A stretch of DNA of 64,000 nucleotides from Mucilaginibacter sp. (GTDB lineage: Bacteria > Bacteroidota > Bacteroidia > Sphingobacteriales > Sphingobacteriaceae), in NCBI RefSeq assembly GCF_028288205.1, contig NZ_JAQBOD010000062.1:143934-207933 (forward strand). Reading direction: 5' to 3'. A model generated the notes under the pieces. It ran no database searches and had not been told where the DNA came from. It saw only the letters and a list, made by a program, of their open reading frames with translations. Below are positions 17,483-25,426 of this stretch, one piece after another; the stretch's first letter is position 1, and every line of letters starts with the position of its first letter. The translations under genes and the position numbers were made by a program.

Positions 17483-19172
17483 AAATCTCTGCGATTGAAT
17501 TAATCAGTCTTTTGGTATACTCTTCTTTTGGATGATAATAAATCTCATCAGGATCGCCAATTTCAACTATTTGGCCTTTATTCATTACCATCATGCGGTC
17601 TGAGATATGTTTAATAACTGATAGATCATGCGAGATGAAAATATAGGTCAAATTAAATTCTTGCTGCAATTCACGTATAAGGTTTAATACTTGTGCCTGT
17701 ACAGAAACATCCAGCGCCGATACAGACTCATCGCAGATAATAAATTTAGGTTGCAGGGCCAGCGCCCTGGCTATTACTATCCGTTGCCGTTGGCCACCCG
17801 AAAACTCATGCGGATAACGGTTAAAATGTTCAGGCAGCAGGTTTACACGCTGTAATAGTTCTAATACTTTTTTCTTGCGTTGAGTGTCGTTATCGTAAAA
17901 ATTATGTACTTGCAGAGGCTCCATAATTGACTCGCCCACAGTTAAGCGCGGGTTGAGTGAGGAATAAGGGTCCTGGAAAATGATTTGAATATCGCGGCGC
18001 ATCCGGCGCATATCATTTTTGTTTAGGCTGCGCAGATCAGTATCCTCAAAATTTATGTTGCCTGATGTTGGTTCTATCAATCGCAAAACACTTCGGCCCA
18101 GGGTGGTTTTTCCGCAGCCTGATTCGCCAACTAAACCCAATGTCTCGCCGGGATAAACATCAAAGCTTACTTTGTTTACTGCCTTTACCATGTTTTTTGA
18201 CTGACCGAATATCCCCGAACTAACGGGGAACCAGGTACTCAAATCATTTATCTTTAATAGGGGTTGCTGGCTGTATAGTTTCTTTTTACGTTCTGTTATT
18301 TCTTTTTTGGGATAGGTGTATTTGTCGCGTATTTGTTCAATAGTTGCACTGCCACTCATAAAATCGGCAATTACAGGCAGCTTTTTAAGGTGGTATTTAA
18401 CTGATGGCCGGCAAGCTAACAAGCCTTTGGTATAAGGATGCTGCGGGTTTTTAAATAAGGTTTTTACCTGCGCATCCTCAACAACTTTGCCTTTGTACAT
18501 TACTAAAACACGGTCGGCTATTTCACTAACCACGCCCAGATCATGCGATATAAATATCAGGCTCATGCCACGTTCGGCCTTTAGTTTTTTTAACAGGTCG
18601 ATGATGGTTTTTTGTACAGTTACATCAAGGGCGGTAGTGGGCTCATCTGCAATTAGTATTTCGGGGTTACAGGATAGTGCCATAGCTATCAGTACCCGTT
18701 GCTTTTGTCCGCCTGATAGTTGGTGCGGGTAACTATCAAATATCGCTTCAGGGCGGGGGAGTTGCACCTCTTCAAACAGTTTTATTGTTTGAGCCTTTGC
18801 TTTGGCTTTAGTTGAGCCCAAATGCAGTTGTATAGCTTCGGTAACCTGGAAACCACAAGTTAACACCGGGTTAAGCGATGTCATCGGTTCCTGGAATATC
18901 ATGGCCATTTTGTTGCCGCGGATGGCTCGCATTTCATCTTCAGGGAGTTCAAATAGATTAATGCCGCCTAAAGTTACCTGCCCGTTAACTACTGAATTAC
19001 TCTTATCCAGTAAACGCATTAACGCAAGTGAGGTAACCGATTTACCCGAACCCGATTCGCCGACTACGCCAATGGTTTCGCCTTTTGCAAGATTGAAATT
19101 GATGCCCTTTACCGCATCAAATAAACCATTTGGGGTTTTAAATTGAATAGTAAGGTTAGTTACGCTAAGCAT
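17481..19172 (-). CDS. Peptide ABC transporter, fused double ATPase (DppDF/YejF-like)
   Basis: The 563-residue protein contains two complete nucleotide-binding domains. The first (about 1-260) has Walker A GESGSGKS, signature LSGGQKQR and Walker B LIADEPTT. The second (about 300-560) has [16 protein letters not shown] and [12 protein letters not shown]. Each is followed by the oligopeptide-type C-terminal extension ([27 protein letters not shown]). Such fusions power import of di- or oligopeptides together with two permeases and a binding protein, none of which is in this window. The gene starts 2 bases after the exonuclease gene stop, so they are co-transcribed. Confidence 0.94.
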   Translation of the reverse strand: MLSVTNLTIQFKTPNGLFDAVKGINFNLAKGETIGVVGESGSGKSVTSLALMRLLDKSNSVVNGQVTLGGINLFELPEDEMRAIRGNKMAMIFQEPMTSLNPVLTCGFQVTEAIQLHLGSTKAKAKAQTIKLFEEVQLPRPEAIFDSYPHQLSGGQKQRVLIAMALSCNPEILIADEPTTALDVTVQKTIIDLLKKLKAERGMSLIFISHDLGVVSEIADRVLVMYKGKVVEDAQVKTLFKNPQHPYTKGLLACRPSVKYHLKKLPVIADFMSGSATIEQIRDKYTYPKKEITERKKKLYSQQPLLKINDLSTWFPVSSGIFGQSKNMVKAVNKVSFDVYPGETLGLVGESGCGKTTLGRSVLRLIEPTSGNINFEDTDLRSLNKNDMRRMRRDIQIIFQDPYSSLNPRLTVGESIMEPLQVHNFYDNDTQRKKKVLELLQRVNLLPEHFNRYPHEFSGGQRQRIVIARALALQPKFIICDESVSALDVSVQAQVLNLIRELQQEFNLTYIFISHDLSVIKHISDRMMVMNKGQIVEIGDPDEIYYHPKEEYTKRLINSIAEI

Positions 19173-19173
19173 A

Positions 19174-19884
19174 TTACCCTACTATGGTGATGTTGTCATC
19201 TGCTATTAATTCTTCGCCGCGATAGCGCCTGAGCAGTTGGGCCGTTGCTACTACATCTTTCTGGCAATAGGTACAAATGCGTTCCAGTTGGTTCTCTTTC
19301 CAGTAAACCGAGCCAACCATGCTGCCGTCAATATCATCTTTGGGGGTTGGTATGTTAAATATAGCGGTAAGCAGGTTTAATGAGGTATAACTTTTATAAT
19401 CGCCAAACTTCCATAGTTCCATAGTGTCGAGGTGATTAATCTCCCAGGGCTTTTTACCGGCTATTTCTAATTGCATGGGTAGTTTAAGGCCGTTTACCAA
19501 CATGCGGCGGCAGATGTACGGAAAATCAAACTCCTTACCATTGTGCGCAACCAATACCAGGCTTGCGGGCTGACCGGATAACATATTAGAAAACCTTTCC
19601 AGCAATTCCTTCTCATCATGCCCTGCGAATGATTTTATGCGCATGCCGGGATGGTTTTTGCCACCCGTAAATACGCCTGCCGAAATGCAGATGATCTTAC
19701 CAAACTCGGCCCAGATGCCGGCGCGCTCGTAAAATGTTTCGGCGGTTTCTTCTTTGCGTTGATTTTGGGTTTTTAGGTCCCAGAGTTTTTTGAAATGGTC
19801 GGGCAGTTCATCGTGCGTGCTGTATTGGGGCACCGTTTCAATGTCTAACACCAGTAAATTACTCAGATCGTACTGTTCAAGCAT
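19174..19884 (-). CDS. 3'-5' exonuclease, DEDD superfamily (PolB exonuclease-like)
   Basis: The 236-residue protein has the DEDD motifs: LLVLDIETVP near residue 13 (Exo I, D and E), VLVAHNGKEFDFPYICRRM near 110 (Exo II) and ICTYCQKDVVATAQLLRRY near 205 (Exo III). This layout matches the stand-alone family of predicted 3'-5' exonucleases related to the proofreading domain of family B DNA polymerases, which acts on DNA or RNA ends with two metal ions. It heads a two-gene unit with the ABC transporter ATPase. The biological substrate is unknown. Confidence 0.88.
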   Translation of the reverse strand: MLEQYDLSNLLVLDIETVPQYSTHDELPDHFKKLWDLKTQNQRKEETAETFYERAGIWAEFGKIICISAGVFTGGKNHPGMRIKSFAGHDEKELLERFSNMLSGQPASLVLVAHNGKEFDFPYICRRMLVNGLKLPMQLEIAGKKPWEINHLDTMELWKFGDYKSYTSLNLLTAIFNIPTPKDDIDGSMVGSVYWKENQLERICTYCQKDVVATAQLLRRYRGEELIADDNITIVG

Positions 19885-20004
19885 CCGGATAGATAATTAT
19901 AGCACAGCCAATATAATGATTGAGCGCGAACAATTAAACTAATATAAATCTACTGACAGCAGTCTGACAGTATGGATATTTAAATCCAACTGCTTAATTC
20001 GACA

Positions 20005-20212
20005 CAAAAGTGTTTCACAAAAATATGAAACAGATGAAACACTATTTTATGTTAACCTATTGATATATAGCAATTTGACAAAATGAGTGAAACACTTTGA
20101 AACAGTACAAATACTTTAGGTAAAGTAGTATAAGTATCTTATAATTAGAATATTATGCTATTTTATAGATTTTTGCAGATATGGAGTGAAACACCTGATG
20201 TGAAACACTTTG
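20005..20212 (+). repeat. Solo iteron-like array (copy A), no associated ATPase
   Basis: Seven copies of a 9-mer of form GTGAAACAC or its complement lie at 20010-20018 (inverted), 20025-20033, 20034-20042, 20087-20095, 20097-20105, 20186-20194 and 20200-20208, several with single mismatches. The whole block aligns, reverse complemented, with 62373-62582 upstream of the ATPase gene. It shares boxes, spacers such as ATTTGACAAAATGAGTG, and the segment CTTTAGGTAAA. Similarity stops abruptly at both ends. No ATPase follows here. It appears to be a footprint of the same element. Confidence 0.85.
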
Positions 20213-20373
20213 TATTTCAAAGTATATAGGTAAAAAAATAAAATTTTGCTTCGTTAGCAAAAACGGCTTAATAGACAAAGCTGTTTCTTCGCAGAAAATC
20301 AACCGATAACATAAAAAAAGTAGCGGTATGTCGCTTTTAACATTTCTTAACATTGATCTTTTCCAGATTTGGG

Positions 20374-20479
20374 CTGTATCAAAATAAAAATTTAACGCAG
20401 AGACCGCAAAGGAGACACAAAGAGCATAAAGGCCAATTATTATTTTGTTGCTATTTACTGTTGAAGGCTTTTGATACAG
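20374..20479. repeat. MITE-like element with 11-bp terminal inverted repeats
   Basis: CTGTATCAAAA at 20374-20384 and TTTTGATACAG at 20469-20479 are exact inverted repeats around a core that includes AACGCAGAGACCGCAAAGG followed by CACAAAGAGCATAAAGG. The core resembles a dispersed repeat often seen in Bacteroidota intergenic DNA. It has no coding frame. Confidence 0.5.
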
Positions 20480-20528
20480 TCTGTAAATATATTAAGGAAC
20501 AGCAATACTGAATGCTGAAATGTTGGTT

Positions 20529-20609
20529 ATGAAAAAGATATTTTATACTATATTGGGAATGATGATTTTAATAATCGGACTCGTATTGATTCGCTTTAAA
20601 GATGATTAG
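20529..20609 (+). CDS. Possible 26-residue membrane peptide
   Basis: A short frame, ATG to TAG, encodes MKKIFYTILGMMILIIGLVL followed by a charged RFKDD end, a credible single transmembrane helix with positive N-terminus. Small peptides of this shape occur in Bacteroidota, but no clear promoter or conserved neighbour supports it. It may be chance. Confidence 0.3.
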   Translation: MKKIFYTILGMMILIIGLVLIRFKDD

Positions 20610-20763
20610 CGCATTTTGCTGTATAATTCAGGGACAAGTGAATTTATATGCTCTTTTTGAGCATTGGTATAATGATTGAAGCAAAAAGAATAGAGATTAT
20701 TAAATCTACTGACAGATATTGACGGTACTGTTGGTAATACTTATCAAAATTCTGTTCAAACGA

Positions 20764-20988
20764 CTACTTATCTAATTCATCTAATAATTCAGCAATTGGC
20801 CTAATTAAGTAGGAATTTTTTTCTAAGTCAGCAAGATGCGCGTCTATGAGTTCTTTATGCCATTGAGGTAATTTCGCCTCTAAATGATCTATGTCTGGGT
20901 ATTTGCTTTTTATTATTTCCCATTCTTTGATAAGTAGTTGGACTGCAGTAATCTGTCCCTTTTCATCAGAAAGATATTGTACGCTCAT
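20764..20988 (-). CDS. Antitoxin-like addiction module protein, orphan
   Basis: The 74-residue protein starts MSVQYLSDEKGQITAVQLLI, then KEWE, the pattern of small Bacteroidota antitoxins whose N-terminus binds operator DNA and whose helical C-terminus binds a RelE/ParE-type toxin. The C-terminal half ends with an acidic ELLDELDK. In a complete module the toxin gene would follow downstream (below 20764), but that stretch has no RelE/ParE frame. The gene lies at the edge of element debris. It is therefore an orphan antitoxin or a remnant. Confidence 0.65.
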   Translation of the reverse strand: MSVQYLSDEKGQITAVQLLIKEWEIIKSKYPDIDHLEAKLPQWHKELIDAHLADLEKNSYLIRPIAELLDELDK

Positions 20989-21485
20989 ACTATCAATTTT
21001 AAATAATTATTATTAAACCGCCAAGAGAGGGATATTTTAATTGAAAAATAAAGCTCGATAATTTGATAGTGGAGAAATATCCAATTTTTTTAAGTATACT
21101 TCTATATTTCTACTTTGTTATAGATTAAGCAGTTAACGCAGTGTAAAACGATTCTACCCTAATATTCAAATTTTATTTTATTTAATAATGCAAATAAAAT
21201 GCAATATCCAGCTATTAACAACGTATTAATACATACAAAAAAGTTGTTAAAAGTCAAATTTTAAAAGTCAAACATCGTAATACCCACAAAAAAAAATGTC
21301 ATAAACTTAACTTAAAGTTATAGATATGTACTACTCTTTATAATATCAGCCTATCTGCTGTAATTTCATAATTTTCTTTTTTATCAAAGCCGGGTTACCG
21401 GCGTTTTAAACATGCCTGCTATTTTAGGGTATGCGCCACGTATGAATTAACAATAAATTTTTAACATATATTAATCTTCAAATTA
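20989..21485. other. AT-rich intergenic region upstream of DUF892 gene
   Basis: This 497-base gap between divergent genes is very AT-rich. I see only a small hairpin GCCGGGTTACCGGC near 21390 and no gene, RNA or clear promoter box. Confidence 0.5.
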
Positions 21486-21998
21486 ATGGAAACACAAACA
21501 ATGAAAGCAACAAATTTAAAGCTCAAGGAGTTTTTTGTTAACCAGTTAAGAGATATTTATTGGGCAGAAAAGAAGTTGTTCAGCGCGCTACCTAAGTTAC
21601 AGGAAGCAGCGACTACGCCGGAATTGAAAGACGCTTTCGGTCAAAACCGAAACCAGGCACAAACCCATGTCGACCGGCTTGAGCAGGTTTTTGGCATGGT
21701 CAATGAAAAAGTTAACTCCGGTAAGTGCCCGGCAATCGCCGATATTGTGGAAGAGGGCGTAGATATGATTGGAGAAACTAACAAAGGCTCTGTACAACGG
21801 GATACGGGACTCATATTCGCCGGTAAAAAAGCCGAGCATTATAAAATAGCTACTTATGATGCGATGGTTAACCTGGCTAATAACATGGGTTACCGTCAGG
21901 CAGCTGATATTTTAGGTGAGACATTGGCGGATGACAAGGCAGCCGATGCCCTGCTGACCCGGATCGCTGAAAAAAATATCAATTACAAATTAAATTAA
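21486..21998 (+). CDS. DUF892 / YciF-like ferritin-like protein
   Basis: The 170-residue four-helix protein opens with LKEFFVNQLRDIYWAEKKLF (residues 12-31), the YciE/YciF hallmark. Acidic and histidine positions spaced through helices (DIYWAEKK, RNQAQTHVDRLEQVF, GKKAEHYKIATYDAM) match a ferritin-like di-iron site. Homologues are stress-induced in enterobacteria and often accompany DNA-protection genes. A strong terminator follows and the gene appears monocistronic. The exact activity is unknown. Confidence 0.9.
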   Translation: METQTMKATNLKLKEFFVNQLRDIYWAEKKLFSALPKLQEAATTPELKDAFGQNRNQAQTHVDRLEQVFGMVNEKVNSGKCPAIADIVEEGVDMIGETNKGSVQRDTGLIFAGKKAEHYKIATYDAMVNLANNMGYRQAADILGETLADDKAADALLTRIAEKNINYKLN

Positions 21999-22037
21999 GG
22001 TAAAATAACCTTATTTTATTTCCTGATTAAATCGGGT

Positions 22038-22068
22038 AAGCCAGTATCCTGTAAGGATACTGGCTTTT
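22038..22068 (+). terminator. Rho-independent terminator of DUF892 gene
   Basis: The stem AAGCCAGTATCC / GGATACTGGCTT closes on a TGTAA loop with TT after it, starting about 40 bases past the stop codon. It also lies downstream of the convergent arginine decarboxylase gene and may serve both. Confidence 0.88.
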
Positions 22069-22128
22069 CACATTAGTCTTAATGTGCCATCATTTTTAAA
22101 AATGCGCCGTAGGTGTCGGGGGAAAGGT

Positions 22129-23523
22129 TTACGTAGTATACCCCAATATCTTCAACACCTGCTTACTATTCTGCTCCTCGCCAAATACCTCGAAGTTAAA
22201 TGTCTCATCGCGGTTGCGGCGGATAATAACATGCTTGGGCGATGGCAACAGGCAGTGGTGTATGCCGCCGTATCCGCTTAAAACTTCCTGGTAGGCGCCG
22301 GTATTAAAAAAGCCCAGGTATTGCACCTTACGGGTCTTAGGCATAAATACGCTATTCATGTGCGCTTCCTGATTGTAATAGTCCTGCCCGTCGCAGGTTA
22401 TACCGCCCAGGTTAACACGTTCGTATTCAGAGTCCCAGTTGTTAACAGGTAGCAGGATGTATTTTTGGTTCAGTGCCCAAACATCGGGCAGGTTGGTTAT
22501 GAACGAGCCATCCAGCATTAGCCATTTTTCGCGGTCATTTTGTTGTTTACGGCCCAATACCTTGTATAATATGCCCGAAGCTTCGGCAACGGTATATTTA
22601 CCAAATTCGGTAATAATATCAGGTTCTTCAGTATCGTTATCGGCACAGATCTCCTTTATGCGGCTCACAATTTCATTGATCATGTATTCATAATCAAAAT
22701 CAAAAACCAACGAATCTTTAAATGGCATACCCCCGCCAATATCCAATGTATCTAAAGCCGGGTTTATTTTTTTGAATTTGCAATAAAGCGTAACATACTT
22801 CTCTAACTCGTTCCAGTAATACGGTGTATCAGATATACCCGAATTGATAAAGAAATGCAGCAGCTTAACCTGGAAATTGGGGTTCTTCTCTATCTTATTA
22901 TAATAAAAATCAATAATATCCTCCATACGCACACCTAAACGCGAGGTATAAAATTGCGAATCGGGCTGCTCTTCAGCAGCTATACGGATACCCAGGTTGC
23001 ATGGGGTAGGCATTTCCACCTCATCATCATACAGGTTAAATTCTTCTTTATTATCCAATACCGGGATGATGTTTTTAAAGCCATCATGCAGCATATCAAT
23101 AATATATTGCTTGTACTGGAAAGTTTTAAAACCGTTACATATTACAGTAACATCTTTACTTAGCGCGCCTTTTTTCTCTAACGCGTCAATCATCGGCATA
23201 TCAAATGCTGATGATGTTTCCAGGTGAATTTCGTTTTTAAGCGCTTCTTCAACAATATGCTTAAAGTGCGAGCTTTTGGTGCAATAGCAATATTTATAGC
23301 TTCCGCGATAATTATTTTTTATTATAGCCTGTTGAAACAGCAGCTTAGCCTGTTGTATTTTTTTGGTGATTATAGGCAGGTAAGTAAAACGCAAGGGGGT
23401 GCCATACGTTTCTATCATCTCCATTAAATTAAGATCATGGAAATATAATTCATCATCAATGATCTCGAATCCTTCCTGTGGGAAGCCTACACTCAAGTCA
23501 AGAAATTCCTGGTAACTCTGCAT
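22129..23523 (-). CDS. speA: Arginine decarboxylase, fold III PLP enzyme
   Basis: The 464-residue enzyme has the alanine-racemase-like barrel: the PLP lysine lies in YCYCTKSSHF (Lys about 83), the glycine-rich phosphate loop is DIGGGMPF and the second domain has LMLDGSFITNLPDVW. It belongs to the short Bacteroidota arginine decarboxylase group that converts arginine to agmatine for polyamine synthesis. The E. coli enzyme is about 660 residues. It is followed on the same strand, beyond a repeat-rich insert, by CtlX-like and arginine deiminase genes, so arginine use is a theme. Confidence is high for the family; arginine versus related substrates is inferred. Confidence 0.9.
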   Translation of the reverse strand: MQSYQEFLDLSVGFPQEGFEIIDDELYFHDLNLMEMIETYGTPLRFTYLPIITKKIQQAKLLFQQAIIKNNYRGSYKYCYCTKSSHFKHIVEEALKNEIHLETSSAFDMPMIDALEKKGALSKDVTVICNGFKTFQYKQYIIDMLHDGFKNIIPVLDNKEEFNLYDDEVEMPTPCNLGIRIAAEEQPDSQFYTSRLGVRMEDIIDFYYNKIEKNPNFQVKLLHFFINSGISDTPYYWNELEKYVTLYCKFKKINPALDTLDIGGGMPFKDSLVFDFDYEYMINEIVSRIKEICADNDTEEPDIITEFGKYTVAEASGILYKVLGRKQQNDREKWLMLDGSFITNLPDVWALNQKYILLPVNNWDSEYERVNLGGITCDGQDYYNQEAHMNSVFMPKTRKVQYLGFFNTGAYQEVLSGYGGIHHCLLPSPKHVIIRRNRDETFNFEVFGEEQNSKQVLKILGYTT

Positions 23524-23640
23524 TAATTAAATTTTTGGCAAAAATGTGATTTTAAAACGGAATAAAGCGCTATTTGTTAGTGGAAATTTTATAGTTGAAT
23601 TGTAATTTGTTTAGTTCCAATTGTTTTTGCCGAAAAAAGA

Positions 23641-23895
23641 TTGTCATTGCGAGGAGGAACGACGAAGCAATCGCTGACTATGTATCGTCTGCTTAGCTTC
23701 CTTGCGATTGCCACGCTACGCTCGCAAGGACAAGAAAACGGGGAGGAACGACGAAGCAATTGCTGACTATGTATCGTCTGCTTAGCTTCCTTGCGATCGC
23801 CACGCTACGCTCGCAAAGACGAAGCAATCGCTGCTGACTTTGCATCGCTTGCTTAACTTCCTTGCGGTTGTCCGCGTTACGCTCAAAATGGCAAG
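23641..23895. repeat. Three partial tandem copies of a dispersed repeat (left flank of GIY-YIG gene)
   Basis: A unit of about 85-95 bases beginning GAGGAACGACGAAGCAAT and running through CTGCTTAGCTTCCTTGCGAT and CACGCTACGCTCGCAA occurs from 23650 and again from 23744, with a third diverged copy from about 23820. Each unit is internally palindromic (TTGCGAG with CTCGCAA). A shorter copy lies at 24257-24303 and another at 24346-24390, on the other side of the GIY-YIG gene. Confidence 0.85.
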
Positions 23896-23922
23896 AATTA
23901 TTTATTATTGTATATGTATAAA

Positions 23923-24213
23923 ATGCATCTATATTATGTTTACATGGTTACCAATAAAGGAAACACAGTAATTTATATTGGCGTTACTAATGATGTTCGA
24001 CGTAGAATTTGGGATCATAAACAAGGAGTAAACAATGGCTTTACAAAACGATACGGATGTAATAAATTAATTTACTACGAAGAATTTCAATGGATACAAG
24101 ATGCTATTGCCCGGGAAAAGCAGCTAAAAGCTGGTTCAAGACAAAAGAAGGTTGATTTAATAAATTTTGAAAATCCTGAATGGTCAGATTTGAGTGAAGG
24201 ATGGTATGATTAA
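23923..24213 (+). CDS. GIY-YIG nuclease family protein
   Basis: The protein of about 96 residues is a minimal GIY-YIG domain: YVYMVTN stands for the first motif, VIYIGVTNDVRRRIWDH carries the YIG motif and the conserved catalytic Arg, followed by the metal-binding Glu region in LIYYEEFQWIQDAIAREKQLK and the PEWSDLS tail common in this UPF0213-like group. I prefer the ATG at 23923 (MHLYYVYMV) over the ATG at 23914 or the TTG at 23908. The gene stands alone, bracketed on both sides by copies of one dispersed repeat and interrupting an arginine gene cluster. The role could be repeat mobility or repair, which is not shown. Confidence 0.88.
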   Translation: MHLYYVYMVTNKGNTVIYIGVTNDVRRRIWDHKQGVNNGFTKRYGCNKLIYYEEFQWIQDAIAREKQLKAGSRQKKVDLINFENPEWSDLSEGWYD

Positions 24214-24239
24214 ATAAATACTTGCCGGGATTGAGGGGA

Positions 24240-24392
24240 CGCCTAACACGAATTAACACGTCTGCTTAGCCTCCTTGCGATTGCCACGCTACGCTCGCAA
24301 GGACAGGTTAGAGATAGGGGACACCTAACACGAATTAGCATATGGTTGCTTAGCTTCCCTGCGGTTGTCCGTGCTACGCTCATAATAGCAGG
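24240..24392. repeat. Dispersed repeat, two copies (right flank of GIY-YIG gene)
   Basis: ACGCCTAACACGAATTA (about 24240) and ACACCTAACACGAATTA (about 24320) each head a unit that continues with GCTTAGC(C/T)TCC and GCTACGCTC, matching the array at 23641-23895. The right end reaches into the last codons and stop of the CtlX-like gene (stop at 24380-24382), so the insertion has set that gene's C-terminus or ends exactly there. Confidence 0.8.
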
Positions 24393-25315
24393 TTGGCCAC
24401 CGGCAAATGCACCTCCGCTATCATGCACCTGGCACTGCCGCCGCCATTATTTTCAATGGTATGTATATCGGCATAAACCAACTTGCCGTATTTGGAAAGG
24501 GTTGCTTTTTGCTGATCGGTAAGTGAAGTATAGGCGCTTTGAGACATTACAATTAATGTGTCACTATCCATATTTTTTACTTCCAGCATATTGCCCGCGA
24601 AATGGTTCATTTGGTAAAAACTTATAGGGATAAGCTCTTTGCCGGTTCTTTCAATTTGGGATATAACTATTTGTTTTTCAATATCATTATTTATGCTATC
24701 TAAACAAATAACCACGAATTTACTGCCTACACACATCAAAACATTGGTATGGTAAATAGCCAGGCCTTTTTCGTCAGCAGCATAAAAACTTACAGCTTTA
24801 TAACCGGTTTGCTCACAAAATACAGCCAATACCCTTTCATCGGTTCGGGGAGATAAGCAGGCATAGACAATTTTATTCTCCCGGTCGAGCACCATACTGC
24901 CGGTGCCTTCTAAAAATTTGTTTTCATGCTCAAAGCGGCTGAGGTCAATTATATGCTTTACTTGAAAAGTATCTTCCAGTTTCCTGATAATATCCTCCCG
25001 ACGCTCTAAACGTCGGTTCTCGGCTTGCATCGGGTACAAAAACACATCACCATCTGTATGAAAAGATACCCAGTTGTTTGGGAATATAGAATCGGGGGTA
25101 TGCGGTTCGGCAGTATCATCAATAACGGTTACATTCACGCCATTGTCTCTTAAAACTCTTACTAATCCATCAAATTCGGCCAAAGCATTAGCTTGTACCT
25201 GTTGCTGATCGGCATCACGGGTCTGAAAAGCGTTGCTCTCTGCAGTTTGCTCGTTAAAGCCGAAGCTTACCGGGCGAATCATCAGGATGTTGGATGTTGA
25301 TTGTTGGTTGGTCAT
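24380..25315 (-). CDS. Amidinotransferase-superfamily hydrolase, CtlX-like
   Basis: The 311-residue beta/alpha-propeller enzyme has ILMIRPVSFGFNEQT at the N-terminus, the TPDSIFPNNWVSFH segment near 94 with substrate-binding Asp and Asn, GTGSMVLDRENKIVYACLSPR in the middle, a His in VLMCVGSKF and neighbours, and the C-terminal nucleophile Cys297 in NNGGGSARCMIAEVH. It matches the citrulline-utilization hydrolase family rather than arginine deiminase. It probably hydrolyses a guanidino or ureido compound. It lies between speA and an arginine deiminase gene on one strand. Its C-terminus overlaps a dispersed repeat but the length looks complete. Confidence 0.88.
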   Translation of the reverse strand: MTNQQSTSNILMIRPVSFGFNEQTAESNAFQTRDADQQQVQANALAEFDGLVRVLRDNGVNVTVIDDTAEPHTPDSIFPNNWVSFHTDGDVFLYPMQAENRRLERREDIIRKLEDTFQVKHIIDLSRFEHENKFLEGTGSMVLDRENKIVYACLSPRTDERVLAVFCEQTGYKAVSFYAADEKGLAIYHTNVLMCVGSKFVVICLDSINNDIEKQIVISQIERTGKELIPISFYQMNHFAGNMLEVKNMDSDTLIVMSQSAYTSLTDQQKATLSKYGKLVYADIHTIENNGGGSARCMIAEVHLPVANLLL

Positions 25316-25329
25316 TAGCTTCGCTCATT

Positions 25330-25426
25330 AGTCATTGGTCATTTGCTTCGCGTCATTGGGTCATTTCGTTTTGCTGTCATTAATTATTGAACTATGTAAT
25401 GACTAATGACACAATGACCAATGACT
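25330..25426. repeat. Inverted repeat between ctlX-like and arginine deiminase genes
   Basis: GTCATTGGTCATT (25330-25342) and AATGACCAATGAC (25414-25426) are exact inverted repeats. The stretch between carries further GTCATT/AATGAC units in both directions. The right arm overlaps the arginine deiminase stop codon. It may form a hairpin in the joint transcript or be a simple-sequence expansion. Confidence 0.7.

Larger units (their letters stand above)
19885..20763. other. Gene-poor region with element remnants
   Basis: No long gene is supported in this 879-base stretch. It holds the iteron-like array (20005-20212), a MITE-like inverted repeat (20374-20479), a possible 26-codon membrane peptide (20529-20609) and two copies of AAATCTACTGACAG about 750 bases apart (near 19946 and 20703). 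It looks like the worn remains of inserted elements. Confidence 0.6.

Noticed and set aside
20153..20353. 66-codon minus-strand frame
   Set aside because: It runs through the iteron-like array and AT-rich debris; the composition is not protein-like.
20630..20763. Toxin gene downstream of the antitoxin-like gene
   Set aside because: No frame of 80-110 codons with RelE/ParE traits is found; only AT-rich DNA.
23641..24392. CRISPR array
   Set aside because: Units are long (about 85-95 bp), internally palindromic, few and without unique spacers; no cas genes are present.
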